A stretch of 64,000 bases of DNA from Gonatopus flavifemur (Eukaryota > Arthropoda > Insecta > Hymenoptera > Dryinidae), in contig JAFFJZ010000003.1 of the NCBI GenBank assembly GCA_018340375.1, forward strand, positions 7,254,001 through 7,318,000, written 5' to 3'. A model generated the notes under the pieces. It was not told the DNA's origin, did not search any database, and worked only from the letters and a program-made list of their open reading frames with translations. A program made the position numbers and the translations under genes. Below, piece by piece: positions 37,001 through 50,232 of this stretch (within the stretch, counting starts at the first letter, position 1; each line of letters opens with the position of its first letter).

Positions 37001-40000
37001 GAGTGATGAATGACCTTGAAGCTGGAACGAAAAGATTTGTAATCATCAGATTCGAAGTATTATGCAGAAATATGGTTCCAATTGTGCTGGTTGGTTCTTA
37101 TATCCTGGAATAACAAGATATAGAGTGGCTGGAAATTAGTATTCTTATTACGATGAATTGGTATTGAAATACTGAAAATTGATAGCTTCAATACGCGAAT
37201 TAAGACTCAGACTACTAAGACAGAACTTTGAGTAAAATAAAGACCCCTCCTATTAGTTTTTGACCCTAACTATCAAGAAGAATTAATTTCCTGTATCGGT
37301 AAAAATTGACTGGAATTCCGCTGATTTTATCCATCAGATTACCTTTGACTGCAACAGAATGATTTCACGGACTAAACGGCAACGGGTTTTTTTTTCCAAT
37401 GAATCCTTTTGACTTCACAGAATTGTGCTGTTTTTTCTTATTCACTGCGTGATTAAATATCGAAAAAACAAAATTTGTTAGCAGCCCATCGAAAAGAGTA
37501 TAAGATAAATGAAGTGGCCAAGCAGCGTTTCGATTGAAAATTTACCAAACCCGATATCCTGATTCGCAGTATTTATCAACAGCACTATACCATGTACCAA
37601 AGTACAAAACGACAAACACGAATCGACAAATAACACATTTAATGGCAAACATACATCGATAGGAGAATTTTTATGAATTATTTCTTGCGTTCATTCAAGT
37701 GATAAACCGCAGTGAAATCGAAAGGAACTGATTCATCGTGCATCGCAGACGGAATGAGTTTCATTGAAAATTTCCTGCGAATTCATCAATTCATGGATGC
37801 ACATCGGAGACGGATTGAACGAAGTGGATATCTGATTCGAGACTAAAGCACGGATTTCCTCCCGATTTTAACCAGAGTGAAAACGAATTGAGAAAATTTG
37901 ATTGAACATCTTGAAACTGGTCTAGGAAGGATTTTCATCGGAATTGCATTGGGAGGAAGAGAATTGGAGAACTTTTGAAAGTTAAAGGCTGATCTGCATC
38001 AATTAAGTCGGTTTGTTACGAAGTTAAATTGAACGATCTCGTTCAATAACCGATCAGATTTCGCCGGATTCGGTACAAAGAGGATGGAACAATTGGAATG
38101 ATACTTACTATTGAATATGCATCACGAGTTCTACCTTTTCTCTGTCTTGAAGGAATTTTCATTTGGATCCAGCTGTAGACGACAGCAATCGATTTCACGT
38201 TCACCACGTGCGATTCCATAAATTCAGATCTATAATCTTTGTGAGTTGTACAAGTTAATATATATCTCCTCGTTGTGGGAGAGGATCTGAAATTCTATAC
38301 GGAACCGCATTTCACGTTGGAGTATATCGGTATGAGAATAATTACCATTAGCCCAACCCACAGTTGTAACTTTGAATCGTTGGAACGCGCGAATTTGAAG
38401 CACAACGCATTCAATTGAATTCATTCAACGGTATTTGTTTTTTTATTGCATCATAACACGCGTAAACGAATGTATTCTGAAGTTGAGCGACAAGATCTGT
38501 AACATCTTACGATGTTTATCATATAGATCTGCTCTGATTAAGGAATGGTGAATTACAATTTGGAAGGTTCTGAAGTTGCATATTGAACTCACACTGTGTC
38601 TTCTACAAATAAATTCGAAGAAACAACAATGCTTCAATGTTTAAGGGCGGAGGAAGTTTCAATTTGATTTCGAAACAGCACAAACTTTTTAATGAGCTCA
38701 TTTTTACTACTTGTACAAGAATTCCAGGATCGTTGCAATGCAACATGATGAATTCTCCAGTTGAACTTGGACCTTTCAGTTGTAAACTAATATTAACTTT
38801 TGAAAGATTTTCTTGTCTGTTAGTGGCGCGATACCGTTGCCAAAGTGATGATGTTTTACATAAGGTATAGTATCCAAAACATCTCAACATCTCTATAGGG
38901 GTTAGAATCTTGATTCAGATCGAATAAGTTTATTTTCATTAAGATCATCCTAGTAATTCTTCCGAGGTCTACGCCTGATTTCGGATTACCTTGTCAGTTC
39001 ATCATGTAGTATTTGGTGAATAATATAATCTCATTGAGGAACAAAGTGCAAATCTCTGTGACGATGGGTCAACTAATCTAAACAAACCTCTTGAAGGGAT
39101 CCGGTAAGTCCTGGTAAAGGTACTTGATCCTTATTCTCTCCTTTCGGAGCAACCTGTTTAATTCAATTACGGGAACTTTCTTTTTTGTTCTTTTTATACT
39201 GCATTGAGAGAATGCACCTCCTCCAAGGAGCACAAGTTTTCAATGTTGACGTGAATACGACATCGATGCAACATCGAATCGATATTAGCATCGAAAACTC
39301 ATCACGTGAAATTTTATGCGATTGTATATAAACTGCATATAATGGAAAGGTTTCGACACCATTTACATATAATTCTATCTTGAAGAATGATTTCATGAAA
39401 TTTATATACAATTTATATATATTTTGTATAAAAAATGTATTCTATATCGTTATTGTTTGAGACAGAACTTTGTGTAACTTTCATACATAAATTCTCTAAA
39501 TTCCATCGCACGTGAGGAGATACTTTGTCATACTACCTCCCACAAAACTAGCGGTTATGTTGTAGCTTCAATTGTCTCGAATATTTGCATCAACGAACTA
39601 AACTATATAACTGTCGAATAACAAAATTGAACAAAGTGAAGAATATAATGAAATATTAAGAATAACAGGTTTGAGAACTATTGTAAAATCTTTTAACAAT
39701 ATTTCGAAACAATTCAAAACGCGGAGTACAAATTCAGTGAGGATTATCCTGTGGTGTGATGAATTGTGTTTTCTCAACAATAATTCTCCTATCTCATGAA
39801 GCACATTGTTACGAGAATTTGATAATTTCATGGAATGCAAAGTTTACATCATTATACTCCTCTTTCAATATAAATGAACATCCTATGAAAGAAACATGGC
39901 CTTCCTTTTAATCCTACGTGATTCATCAATCAACTCACCAGATGCGAAAATTCGGCGAATTCGTGAAAACCCTCGCCGTAATAAAAATTTGTCCAAGAGA

Positions 40001-40021
40001 TTTCGAGAGTCGTAGTGGTTG

Positions 40022-40042
40022 TCGTCTTCGTCTTCGTCTTCG
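40022..40042. repeat. TCGTCT hexamer repeat
   Basis: About three and a half copies of TCGTCT, part of a long pyrimidine-rich stretch to about 40.19 kb. Confidence 0.8.
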
Positions 40043-40429
40043 TATTCCTTGATTTTTATCCCTTGCTTCTCTTGTCAATCTTCTCTCTTCTTCTTCTCCC
40101 TTTTCGAACTTTGTCAACCACAGAGAAGAGCAGGGAGAGAGAAAGAGAGACACGAAAAGTACTTTCGTTCCTCTCTCCTATCCCTTCCTGTCCGTTCTTT
40201 TGTTTTCATAGAAACTGATATGAGTTGAAAGCAAACTCAGCCTCAACAAAGAACTCTCCTAGCAAAGGCTAATTAGGATTCACAAAGATATAAATAAAAA
40301 CACGACATCCACAAAGCAACGCTGTTGTCAATCTCACACAATCTCAATGAGTCCGATAGGTTCATCGAATGGATATGACATAACCTGTAATTTAGAACTT
40401 TCTCCCTTGTACCGAGGAAAGGAGAATAA

Positions 40430-40678
40430 CTATTCGAACCAAGCACGAAGTTTGTCGATTTGAACCTTACTCTGTAGACGGCTCACGTATTTCTTACTCG
40501 CACACGGTTTGAAAGCCCGAACTTTTGGAAAACTTGTATTGGTTTTCGCGGTGTTCCCACCGACGATTATATCCATCCTTTCCACCGTGTCCGTACCCTC
40601 CCACATTCGTTCTTTTTCTTTTTGTCTCAACGAACTGCTTTCCGTGCAAATATTCCACTGCTTCATTCGGATTTGCAT
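40430..40678 (-). CDS. Unspliced 82-codon ORF, basic, unknown
   Basis: A genuine ATG (40676-40678) leads to MQIRMKQWNICTESSSLRQK and on through a Gly/Thr-containing centre (MDIIVGGNTAKTNTSFPK) to VQIDKLRAWFE and TAG. GC content is about 45 percent against the AT-rich surroundings. The residue mix is balanced, unlike most chance ORFs here. No domain, signal peptide or splice context was identified. Confidence 0.25.
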   Translation of the reverse strand: MQIRMKQWNICTESSSLRQKEKERMWEGTDTVERMDIIVGGNTAKTNTSFPKVRAFKPCASKKYVSRLQSKVQIDKLRAWFE

Positions 40679-43600
40679 AAATTCGATATATTATCGTTTC
40701 TAGACTTTGGATTTGTTAGGTTCTTGTTCGATTATCGAGCAAGTGATTGATAAAAGCAGGGGAACCCTCGTGACAAACGATTGAAATTGATGGATTACAA
40801 AGTATATACGATACGTAAGTTCCATCCACAACGGCGCACAGCCGACTGATGATCGAGAAGCGCGGATTTTCACTGTACGCTCGGTTATTCGAGCTGATTC
40901 GAGCAAGCGCACTTCAAAAATTACTGATAATTCATATCCCGATGAGGATGAGCTTCGTACCTTATGATCTTTCCTTCATTCCTATTATTCGAAAGCAAAG
41001 CACAATAGCTGATGAATAGAGAATTATATCACGTTTACAGGAAGAGATTTTAATAATGTGAAGAAGATCGAGGGGGATTTCAACACTTCTCACAGATTGA
41101 TTCTCCACTAAAATGAACAGTTTATAGAAAAATCTGTGAAATCGTACTTCAAAAATTCTTTGAATATTCTGGAATCTTGTTTCTATGAATTCTCTCATTC
41201 AAACCGATTGAACTTGTACTCCATCGCCACAATTCTTTCTCTGGAATAACATTTTATAATCCTACTTATCCTAGCTATCCATTTACATTTTTCAAAATTC
41301 TCAAATTCAATTTCAAATGATCCGTTATCGCGTTATATGCACGTTTGACGACAACTGGTGTAATGATATGACAACGTATTCCGGGAAATAGAAACCATCT
41401 TAAGAAATGGAAATATACAGCAAGTAGAAATTTATATGGAATACATGAACTCGAAAAGAAAATATATATATAAATGAAAAAAAAAAAATCTACAACGCTC
41501 TGAGTTACATGTGGAATATTCCAGTAGGATGTCTCTTTTGAAATTCTATGGATGAATCGAGATGAATGAAATCATAAACATTATTCTGCTTACGAACAGA
41601 GAAAAGATTATTTATCCTTGGTATTTATTATGAAACAGATTTTATTGTTTTTTTTTCCCCACTATAATAATTGTGCTTAAGCTCGGGATTATTTTGAGAA
41701 ATAAAAAAGAAATATTCTGTATATGATACGCAATCAAGGATATTGTGAGAATTTTCCTCGGGAAACTAAGCGACGTTTTAAAGATTCTCGAGAGATCGTC
41801 TTGTATCTGGCAACGCAAAAAAAAGTACGATAGATTTTTATCTCTACAAGATACATCCAGGGAAAATATCCGATCTTCATTGGATGCTGATGAGAAATAA
41901 GTATCTTGCCTCATTCTTCGATAAAAAAAGAAGTTGGCAAAAGCTTCTTTTCATCAACGAAAATAGGGCATATTTATTTATCCATTGATGTATCTGAAAA
42001 GACTATCATTGGCCCGTTGAAATGCCTGGGATTGTATTTACTGGATATTATGCACCAAGAATGAAAGGTGAAATGCCCTACTGCGTTGGGGATTCCAAAC
42101 CGATCCAAACCCATCAAAAATTGAATCTCAATGGGTTTTAATCAATTTTCTGCATCCCAATCAATGAGAATCGATCGGTTCAATGAGATTCTTTAAGCAG
42201 GGAGTAATAGTTTCCATAAAAAATCTATTAAACTTAACAAATGAAATCTTTTGGTTACTTATTCGTGTTGAAAAGGGAAGGCATGTTTATAATTGGGATT
42301 ATGGTTCCGCTTATTATTCTCCAAGTTTCTTCAAGTGGAGGAAAGAATTCTTTTCGTTGATGAAACATTCAGGCCATAAAAGACAATGAATTACAATGAA
42401 TTTTTATTCTGCGAAAGTAACATTGTCGTTCTTCCCAGAATCGCAATCTTTTTAACAGTAAAGTTTAATTTCAGAAAATTTAGAGCCCCATGGGGATACT
42501 AAACAATGATATTCTTGCACCATTTCTGCATTTACCGGAGACAGTTTACAAGAAGATATCACTTGTTTCAGTAATCGTGCTCGGTTTACCAAATATCGAT
42601 TTTCTTCTATCAAAGGACGTCCTACATAGCACCAAAGTTCTTGCAAAAAAAGAAGTCTTTACGACATCTTATAGTATTCTAAAATATATGTTATTTGGGT
42701 TTTAATTCTTTCCAATTCTCAAATATTTTTTATATCTGGTATTTTCTTGTAATATTTCAACATGAGTTAGTATTCTTTTTGCCTATTCGTTTGGATAAAA
42801 ACTTTGGATTCGTTCGAAGAATCGTGGTGGAATAAAGTGTTAAAAAAAACCATGGAGGGTTGCAGGAATTTCATGCTCTTTGAGTATACAACTGCCACTT
42901 CCTTGCGAAAAAAGAAGATTTTTTTCCACATCAGAGCAGAGAATCTTGAATATGACGATCTAAGAAGAGCTCGATGTTGTTTCCAAATTGACAAAGATTG
43001 ATTCTATCGCATTAATTTTTGTCACAACCCACACGGCACGCTGGTTTTGATGTGGTTATACAGAATCCTTCACGAATTAATTGTGGGACAATTCTTCGAG
43101 AGTTCCCCGAGTTCTTTGCGAGTCTCTGGTATTCAAGAAGGATTCTCTTATAACGGGAGTCCTTTTTGGGATATGTTGGGATATGAACATTTCAATTTAT
43201 AAACTGATATTTACCACGCATAAGGAACTATATAATCTCTATTTTCATTGAACCGAAATCATCAGGAGCTCACAGTAATTAATTCTATCGATGATAATAA
43301 ACATCATATGATAATTACATCACCGTACCACGATAGTATTAATTCAATATGAATATTTCAAATGATTTCGCTGAACTGGATAGATATAAATTCTCATATA
43401 TTCTAATTAAAATGAATCATATGGGAGAATTTTGAATGATAATTACAAGGAATGAATTTTTCAAGAAGATGTGAAAAAAATAAATTCCTATGGAACTGAT
43501 GTTTCATAACATGATTCGAAGAAAAATAGAGTTATGAAACATTCCCTTATATTCTTCAATCTTATTTCAGAATATTTGGTGACAGGGAGTTTTGTAAATT

Positions 43601-44008
43601 GGCTTATATTAAAACAATGTATCATGGAAATGTCAATCACACTCCGGTGATTGACACTGTTATTGCTTTCGGTAATGTTTTTGTACACCCATGTCCATCA
43701 TCGAAAGGACGTTCTTTTTCTTTATTTCTTTTTATTCGATAAATCATGTCATCGAAATGTCACAGTTCTATATTGTATTTGGACAGTATGGATTCTGATA
43801 AAGCCTCTACAAGAGGTCTTCTAATATGTACAAAAACAAGCGGATTACAGGAGTGTCTTTCCATCCAATCATTTTTCAATATACGTGAAGATGTGATTTC
43901 ATTTTTTCCTTAACGTTTTTTCCTAATCGTGTACCAGATTTTTATGTTAAACGATCTCACGAATGTTCCTTAAATGCTCTGAATGGAGTGCAGGTTTTGA
44001 TGAAGAAT

Positions 44009-44034
44009 ATGTATATATATATTATATATATATT
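44009..44034. repeat. TA-rich palindromic microsatellite
   Basis: ATGTATATATATATTATATA type run, self-complementary. Confidence 0.8.
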
Positions 44035-44911
44035 GTATCTAAAATCACGAGGCTGCAATTGAAATGATCAAAGTATCGAATACAATAGTATATCGGTATC
44101 ACTTGTTCAACTTCTGGTGAAATGACTGAAATAGAATCAGAGAATAGGTATCTGTGTATAAAACTGGGTTAAGTTGAACCGAGTTAAGAATGCAAGCGGG
44201 ACACACGCAACGTGGAACTTCATGAAAGCAAAAATGACAGGATAGTGAGCTTGAAGTGAGCGTACACAGCATACGTATGAGGTTTCATACATGCGTCCTT
44301 GTGGTGGTGGTAGTATACGAGTCTGCTTTTGTCTGGTGATTCGTATCGCGAAAGCGACTTCAAAGGTACATCCGGTTTCAAGAGGACGTACCAGAGCTTC
44401 GCTACTAGTTCAAAAGCTCGTATCAACCAAGCCGTGAGAGAGTAACGTGGATTATCGAGAATAAATGGAAATCAAAAATAAAAGACTCAGTGACGCGGTC
44501 AATAGCAAACTATTTTCACCCTTTGTTTCCCACTAAATCCAGATAAACTCGAACGAAATAATCATTATCGTTCGCATTACCGGGAGAGAAAATTTGCGAT
44601 TTTCCTAATCGTTTATTCATTCCCTGTTTCATCTCCATAATTTCAGCACTCGGGTAATTTGGAGAGTAAACTTTTGCCTATTTTTGCCAAGTTCACGGTA
44701 TTTTGAGGTCCCAAAGAGTACGCGTAAACACGATTAAAATAAATATTTATTCCTTCAATTGAATGTATGCGTGTACGGTGTGGAAACAATTCTCTCCGCG
44801 CTTCGCTTTATGACCTTTATAAACACGAACGAGAAAATTTCTTGGCGAAAAAACACGCACGCGCGTATCAAAAAATGTTGATTTCGCGTACGTAAGAGGT
44901 GTGTTCTTTCA

Positions 44912-45103
44912 ATGAAAATGCAGCCGAGTGAACCTAACGTGACTATGGTATCGGTAAAGGAATTTAGGGGGACTCCGATTTTTTATCCTTTTTATCGTAC
45001 ATTTTGTTTTTTATCGGGGGGAGTTGAGCACGATACAATTGTTTTCTTTTCCCCTTTGTACTACAATCATGGGTTAGAATTTCTGATATTGCGATGGGAA
45101 TAA
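44912..45103 (+). CDS. Weak candidate ORF or first exon, 63 codons
   Basis: ATG at 44912 opens MKMQPSEPNVTMVS, after which a possible donor (TCG|GTAAAG) occurs. Unspliced, the frame continues to a TAA. A TATAAAA motif lies about 750 bases upstream (near 44157), too far to be its TATA box without a leader intron. No recognised product. Confidence 0.12.
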   Translation: MKMQPSEPNVTMVSVKEFRGTPIFYPFYRTFCFLSGGVEHDTIVFFSPLYYNHGLEFLILRWE

Positions 45104-46463
45104 AGTTACGTGAATTCGATGTTTTTCCTAGGATGGAGTTTACGATCTTTGACTGCAGACTCTCATAACACTATAACCCGTTTTATTAGTCTCCAACAAG
45201 TAGTATGGCTCAATTATGTAGTCAAACAAACTGATAGCATTGCTATAGAAATGTCTCCATCAAAGCTACGTTGATTAATATCAATCCTTTTACTGATTCC
45301 CTCTCGCTTTTCATTAGAAGGTACAGTAAACTTTTTCAAATCTAATTTCATGTGATTTTTATAATAGAATACATATAATATGTGTTGTGTTGCATGGGAA
45401 GAAACAGTGACGTTGTAATTACGAAGGAAGTTTGGTCGCAATTGGATTCGCTGGAGAAGTAATTAAGAGTTCTCAGTGAATACTTCCTCGTGGTTACTAC
45501 TCAGAGTTTCGAAAGTATAGACGCTTCTCGAACGATGTATCTATAACATATCAATAATTCAGTATCCAGAAGCATTTCTTGACCTGATCTAGATATAGAT
45601 ACCTAAACATTTCCGTCTTTCATTTAGAAAGCCTGATTTATCTATCCCATTGTATTCTATTGTGCTTTTTTGCCCCGGATGTTACAAATAAAGCTATGAA
45701 AAGTAATAAGTGTAATGATTATCTATGTGACATGTCCGAACCAAAGAATTCCACGACATCCCACGTGGCGCACATTTGTCCGTATCCTTACTAACGCGTG
45801 CTATGAAACCCAAGCACCAGAAAACACGCGAAAGGAAAAAGAACCTTCGTGCTGGCTGTGAAAATGGTCAGAATTAGATAGAATTAGTGATATCGAGTGG
45901 AGTAGGAATACAATTTTTGAAATGGTTGAAGATTGAATGCGTGATAACGTAAGTGACCTGTAATAAACTCATTACGAACTCGAATTTGTCACCGTTTATA
46001 ATTATTTAGCAATCGTTCTTTATATCAAGACAAACTAAGCTGAAAGGAACTTGAAAAGACAAGTTCCTCAGAATTTTTTCACTTCTATACCTCGTGAACA
46101 TCGATAAGTGTAGAGCACGGACTCACCTCCCAAAACGAATTCTGCAATTCCTCTTTGAGAGTGCACAACGGTCGAAGAATGACCAAACAATTCTGTATAC
46201 GAGACAGTAACGACAGGTAACGCTGTTTTCGTTCGAATTCGTTTAGTTTGCCAATCGCAAATATTCGAGACGAGCGAGAGAAGATTAAAGAAGAAAAGTA
46301 TTGGGTAAAAAAAATGTGGTGCTTAACGTATACACATGATGTGGGGATGATAGAAGAGAGAAAAATACGGGATTAATGAAGGTCTTGAAAAGGTCAGTGA
46401 GGCGAATGGGAACAAGATACACATTACGAGATTCAGAGAAATTAGAGGAGAAAATTCATACGC

Positions 46464-46685
46464 ATGAATCAAACGTGGGAGGAAAGAGTACATAATGTGA
46501 AACAAGTTTATGTCAAGCTCATAAATCAAAGAGGAATGAGGCGTGGAAGCCGGGGTGGAAACCATGAAACGGATTTAAATTCTTTCAAAATCACAATCAT
46601 AGAAGAAGGACAGACACTTTCTAAATCTGAAAGAGTGAGAATTCCACTCTGTAGACAGCCAAAAGGAAACCTACCTTTCGAGTAG
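46464..46685 (+). CDS. Weak candidate ORF, 73 codons
   Basis: ATG at 46464 opens a basic, Gly/Arg-containing sequence (MNQTWEERVHNVKQVYVKLI, later RGMRRGSRGGNHET) ending in NLPFE and TAG. No domain, splice context or promoter supports it. An 80-codon antisense frame overlaps, so a chance ORF is plausible. Confidence 0.12.
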   Translation: MNQTWEERVHNVKQVYVKLINQRGMRRGSRGGNHETDLNSFKITIIEEGQTLSKSERVRIPLCRQPKGNLPFE

Positions 46686-47034
46686 AAAAGAATCAAATCC
46701 TGAAAGAATCAAATACACCGATTCAGCACTGTGGTTTTCTGGTTTATTTGTGAATTTTCCACACCATTGTTGACACCAAAAACCTATTTTACTCGTTTTA
46801 CACCAAGCGATCACTTGGAATATTCTCAGTTGGAGTACAGTTGCACCGAATTTTTACCGAATCCACATTCATTTTCTACTGAGAAGAAACCAAAAGATAT
46901 TGGTGTAAAAAACTCATATAGATGCACCGTGTTTCCATGTTGAAATACGGAAAAACCACTGATTTGCACTGACTCTAAATTTACAACAAAAAAACACTAT
47001 GTAACATTTTCATTAGGGAAGCAGAGCATTTTTT

Positions 47035-47130
47035 CAATTCTTACAGCTAAATTTTGCCTGCTGCAGCTAAAATTTTTGGCTGAGAAATTAGCTGTCCTGT
47101 GGGTGCTGAGATATTCAGCTATGATAGCCC
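47035..47130 (+). repeat. Truncated copy of the AGCTAA-rich dispersed repeat
   Basis: It shares GCTGAGAAATTAGCTGTCCT and AGCTATGATAGC with the copy at 740-858. The terminal TTTCTCCCAGTG seen in that copy is missing here; the foldback element begins instead. Confidence 0.7.
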
Positions 47131-47132
47131 GC

Positions 47133-47438
47133 GTAGAAAAATTTAGTACGACAGGAATCTCAGAAAAATCTGGCTAGAAGTCTGGTAGCAAGGTTGCAAA
47201 AGTATTGGAGCGATTTGGGACAGATTTTAGCGAGAGTCTATTCGAAAAGTACGGAGTTTGGGACTCTCTCATACTTTTTGTTAGTCTCTTAAGAGTAAAG
47301 GAGAGTCCCGAAACCCGCATTTTTTGAAAAGACTGTTACCAAGACCTTTTCCAAATCGCTCAAATACTTTCGCAACTTTGTTACCAGACTTTTAGCCAGA
47401 TTTTTCTAAGATTCCTGTCATACTAATTTTTTCTTTAC
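47133..47438. mobile_element. Foldback (long-palindrome) element, about 305 bp
   Basis: The left arm from about 47133 and the right arm ending about 47438 pair almost throughout. For example, TAGTACGACAGGAATCTCAG is mirrored by TAGTATGACAGGAATCTTAG, and the inner GGGACTCTC pairs with GAGAGTCCC. A loop of about 30-40 bases sits near 47.28 kb. No ORF. It directly abuts a truncated copy of the AGCTAA-rich repeat on its left. Confidence 0.8.
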
Positions 47439-48679
47439 AATGAATCACAAGTATGAGAACCTCTGATTCTCCATCACGGCAAGTAGAAAATGTATTTGTT
47501 CATAAATGATTCCCTCGTGTAATGTCGAATGCATAAGAATATCTGAATGTTTCATTTTAAATCATTCCATGCAGTAAATAATTCGTAAGATAAAGAGTCA
47601 TAAATAATCATTTTTTTCCTCCCTGCACTGGGTCGGTGTTTTTTTTTGTTATCATATATTAATAAGTCTGGAGACCAAAGGGTAATCCTCTCAAGATCTT
47701 TTCTCCGTTTTTCATATCATATGAAGTTCAAACTACTAGCCGAATAATAGAAGTAATTAAACTTCTTCCAAGTGTATATATACTGATCCTCGTTTTTGGT
47801 AGCTCGGGTTATTGATTCAAGAAAGAACAATGGTTTATGAGAAATGGTTGTACCCAAAAGAAGTACAACGAATGAAAATGGGCGGAAAAAAATGTATGAC
47901 GTGATTATCATAGGCATCAATATCAAGATTCTCTAATGGGGAATTCAGGAATTTATTTATGTTTTGTAGAGGTATTATGTCAATTTTAGAAGGAATATTG
48001 AATCGATTGAAGTTCATGACCGCATAAAAGATGGAAACATGTTGTTCTTCGTATAAAATAAAATTATCAAACACCAATGTTACGAACAAGGCGAAACAGA
48101 AGGGAATCCAATGAATTTTCCTTCTAAATAACGAAAAATAAAAAGTTCGTAGTATTACTATTATTAAACAAGCTCAAGTTCGATTCTAACTACTTCATGA
48201 TTTGTATTATTATTGGCGCTTTTATTATCAATTTCTACTTGTTTTTCACGTCCATCTGTATTCGATTTCAAGAGATTCTTCCAACTTTTTACGCACAGAT
48301 CTCACGTTTTCAATTAACGTATAATTAGGATCTCGATAAAATATAATTTATATCGGTACGTCATCAATTTAATTAGCAACCAGAAATGCGAATTCTTTTT
48401 TTCAGGGGTTTTGTAAATTGATTGAAGGCGAGAACGGAATATCCATTAAGAATGGGTTCGTATCGATGAAAGGAAGGAATGAATTTTAAATAAACGTATC
48501 TGATTTCACGGTAAATTATCGCAGTAAAAATTGTATCAAGTGAGAATTTGAGTGTAGACAATTATTCATGTTCGTTCATTGTATTTGGAAACAAATTGAA
48601 ATATTTTATTTAGAGTTGAGTTATGTATAATTATTTGCATGAGAAATTGGGAATTGTTGTTTCCAGCGAGAAATGGAGT

Positions 48680-49009
48680 TCAACCGCTTTCCTCGAGTGC
48701 ACGCAAATCAATTTCAATCGGCAAAACCTTGTGAATTGGAGAAATAATTCTCACGTGTCGTACGAAGGAACCACCGATCCCTAGATATTTCTCCGAGGCA
48801 TTCATCCACCGCGCTGTACAACGATGCAACATGAACGTCAGAGGGTGTTTATACGGGATGTGAGCTCTCAACTGGGAATTTATTTGTCTTCCGAACCTGG
48901 TCAGGTTAACCTCGATCCTGTTGGGGTTCTGACAAGGATCGTAACGCGTGGTTGCCATTAGAACGTTATCAAGAAGACAAAACCGCTTGCTTGAATCAGA
49001 ACTCGTCAA
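48680..49009 (-). CDS. GC-rich island with a 92-110 codon ORF; strand uncertain
   Basis: The minus strand is open for 109 codons; the first ATG is at 48956-48958, giving 92 residues (MATTRYDPCQNPNRIEVNLT to DLRALEESG). The plus strand, after a good acceptor (TTGTTTCCAG at 48666), reads EKWSSTAFLECTQINFNRQN and onward to one TAG. It then stays open for about 60 more codons (includes SSQLGIYLSSEPGQVNLDPV). The island has much higher GC than either flank. An exon or a decayed gene is likely here, but I cannot choose the strand or name the product. Confidence 0.3.
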   Translation of the reverse strand: MTSSDSSKRFCLLDNVLMATTRYDPCQNPNRIEVNLTRFGRQINSQLRAHIPYKHPLTFMLHRCTARWMNASEKYLGIGGSFVRHVRIISPIHKVLPIEIDLRALEESG

Positions 49010-49099
49010 AAGATTAAATTAAGATTTTGAGGAATGAAATTTGATGGACTTGATGCGGGAATTTATCAGCTGGAGGATGAAAAAAAGCGAGGAGATGTA

Positions 49100-49270
49100 G
49101 ATCTCAAATGATGTCAAAAAGTGAAACCTGATTGAGCTCTGATTCTTTGCGCATCACAGAGTGAATCAGGATGGATTTTATTTTTCACCCTGATCTCGCC
49201 TTGCTCTCAAAACTCTCATTGAACCTAATCTTAATCTTTTTTCGACCTGATCCAACTCTGGATCGATGCA
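49100..49270. repeat. Degenerate CTGATTNA/CTGATC motif array
   Basis: AACCTGATTGAGCTCTGATT, GAGTGAATCAGG, CACCCTGATCTCG and GACCTGATCCAACTCTG are variants of one motif in both orientations. Possible MITE interior without clear ends. Confidence 0.3.
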
Positions 49271-50141
49271 TATTACGGAGTTGATCAGAGAAGTCTAGTT
49301 AACCCACGTAAATTGATATTTGTGAACGTCAGTTATTTCAGAAAAATGAACAGTTCATGCTTCCTTTCTTTTTGATTTTCATTTTGAATAATTCATTTCA
49401 AATGAGATTTCTCCATGTTTTATTCTAAATCCATCTCAATAAACGATATTCTACGATATTTATAATAATTTGTGGAGTTGAATCGGTACGAGCATCGCCA
49501 ATAGCATGATGGATCACCGTTATTCGTCATAGTTATCATACCAATACGGAATTTGATTTATTCATACTTGATTTGGGGTTGTGATGAGATAGAGAGGTTC
49601 ATGTTCAATATCTGAACATGCATGGAATCTTGCAAGCTCTTCTTATACGAATTCTCTCGTTCATATGATGAAGGCTCAATGAAATTGTATCAAATGCACT
49701 ATATCGTCAAATAAACGGTCTGTACGTTACTCGAACGAGGATAGAATAATTAATGCATATGCACTAAACGCGCAACGTGTTGTTGAATTACAACATGTAA
49801 TATGTACCAAGAGCAGCGTATTAGATGTTGATGTAATATGAACCGCCATGTACATTTAATACACACAGGGGTGTAATTGGTGAATCATTCAGCAGCATTC
49901 CACAGATTTGAGGGTTGCTTACCTTTACATCGCTTGTAACATCACTCTGTGAACTTGAAATAATTTCAATTGCGAGTCAAAAAATATTCGTAATTTTGCA
50001 AACAAATTCTGAATACAAAACAACATTCGCTAGAATTCATAACTTGAAGCCATCTGAAGATGATCTTCAACTCATTTTCGAAACATGGATATCTCATTCG
50101 AAATCTGGAAAATGTCTACACTGAAATAATAAGTTTGAGAT

Positions 50142-50232
50142 GCTTGACTTGCCATTTGTGGTGTGCTTGCGTGCAGCTCCTGCGCCAGATTTGGTGCACA
50201 AGCTTGCACCCTATTGAAATGGCAGGTTAAGC
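50142..50232. mobile_element. Very short inverted-repeat element, 91 bp
   Basis: Left end GCTTGACTTGCCATTTG; complement of the right end GCTTAACCTGCCATTTC. The interior contains GTGCACAAGCTTGCAC and other short palindromes. No ORF. Confidence 0.6.

Larger units (their letters stand above)
30790..47030. other. Long gene-poor stretch
   Basis: Only weak ORFs (33.8, 40.5, 44.9 and 46.5 kb) stand out. A motif-rich block at 42.00-42.19 kb (CCAAACCCATC, AATGGGTTTT) is probably another decayed repeat. No multi-exon structure could be assembled. Confidence 0.4.

Noticed and set aside
42452..43001. ORFs on both strands around 42.5-43.0 kb
   Set aside because: Short, overlapping, without motif or splice support; the neighbouring 42.0-42.2 kb is repeat-like.
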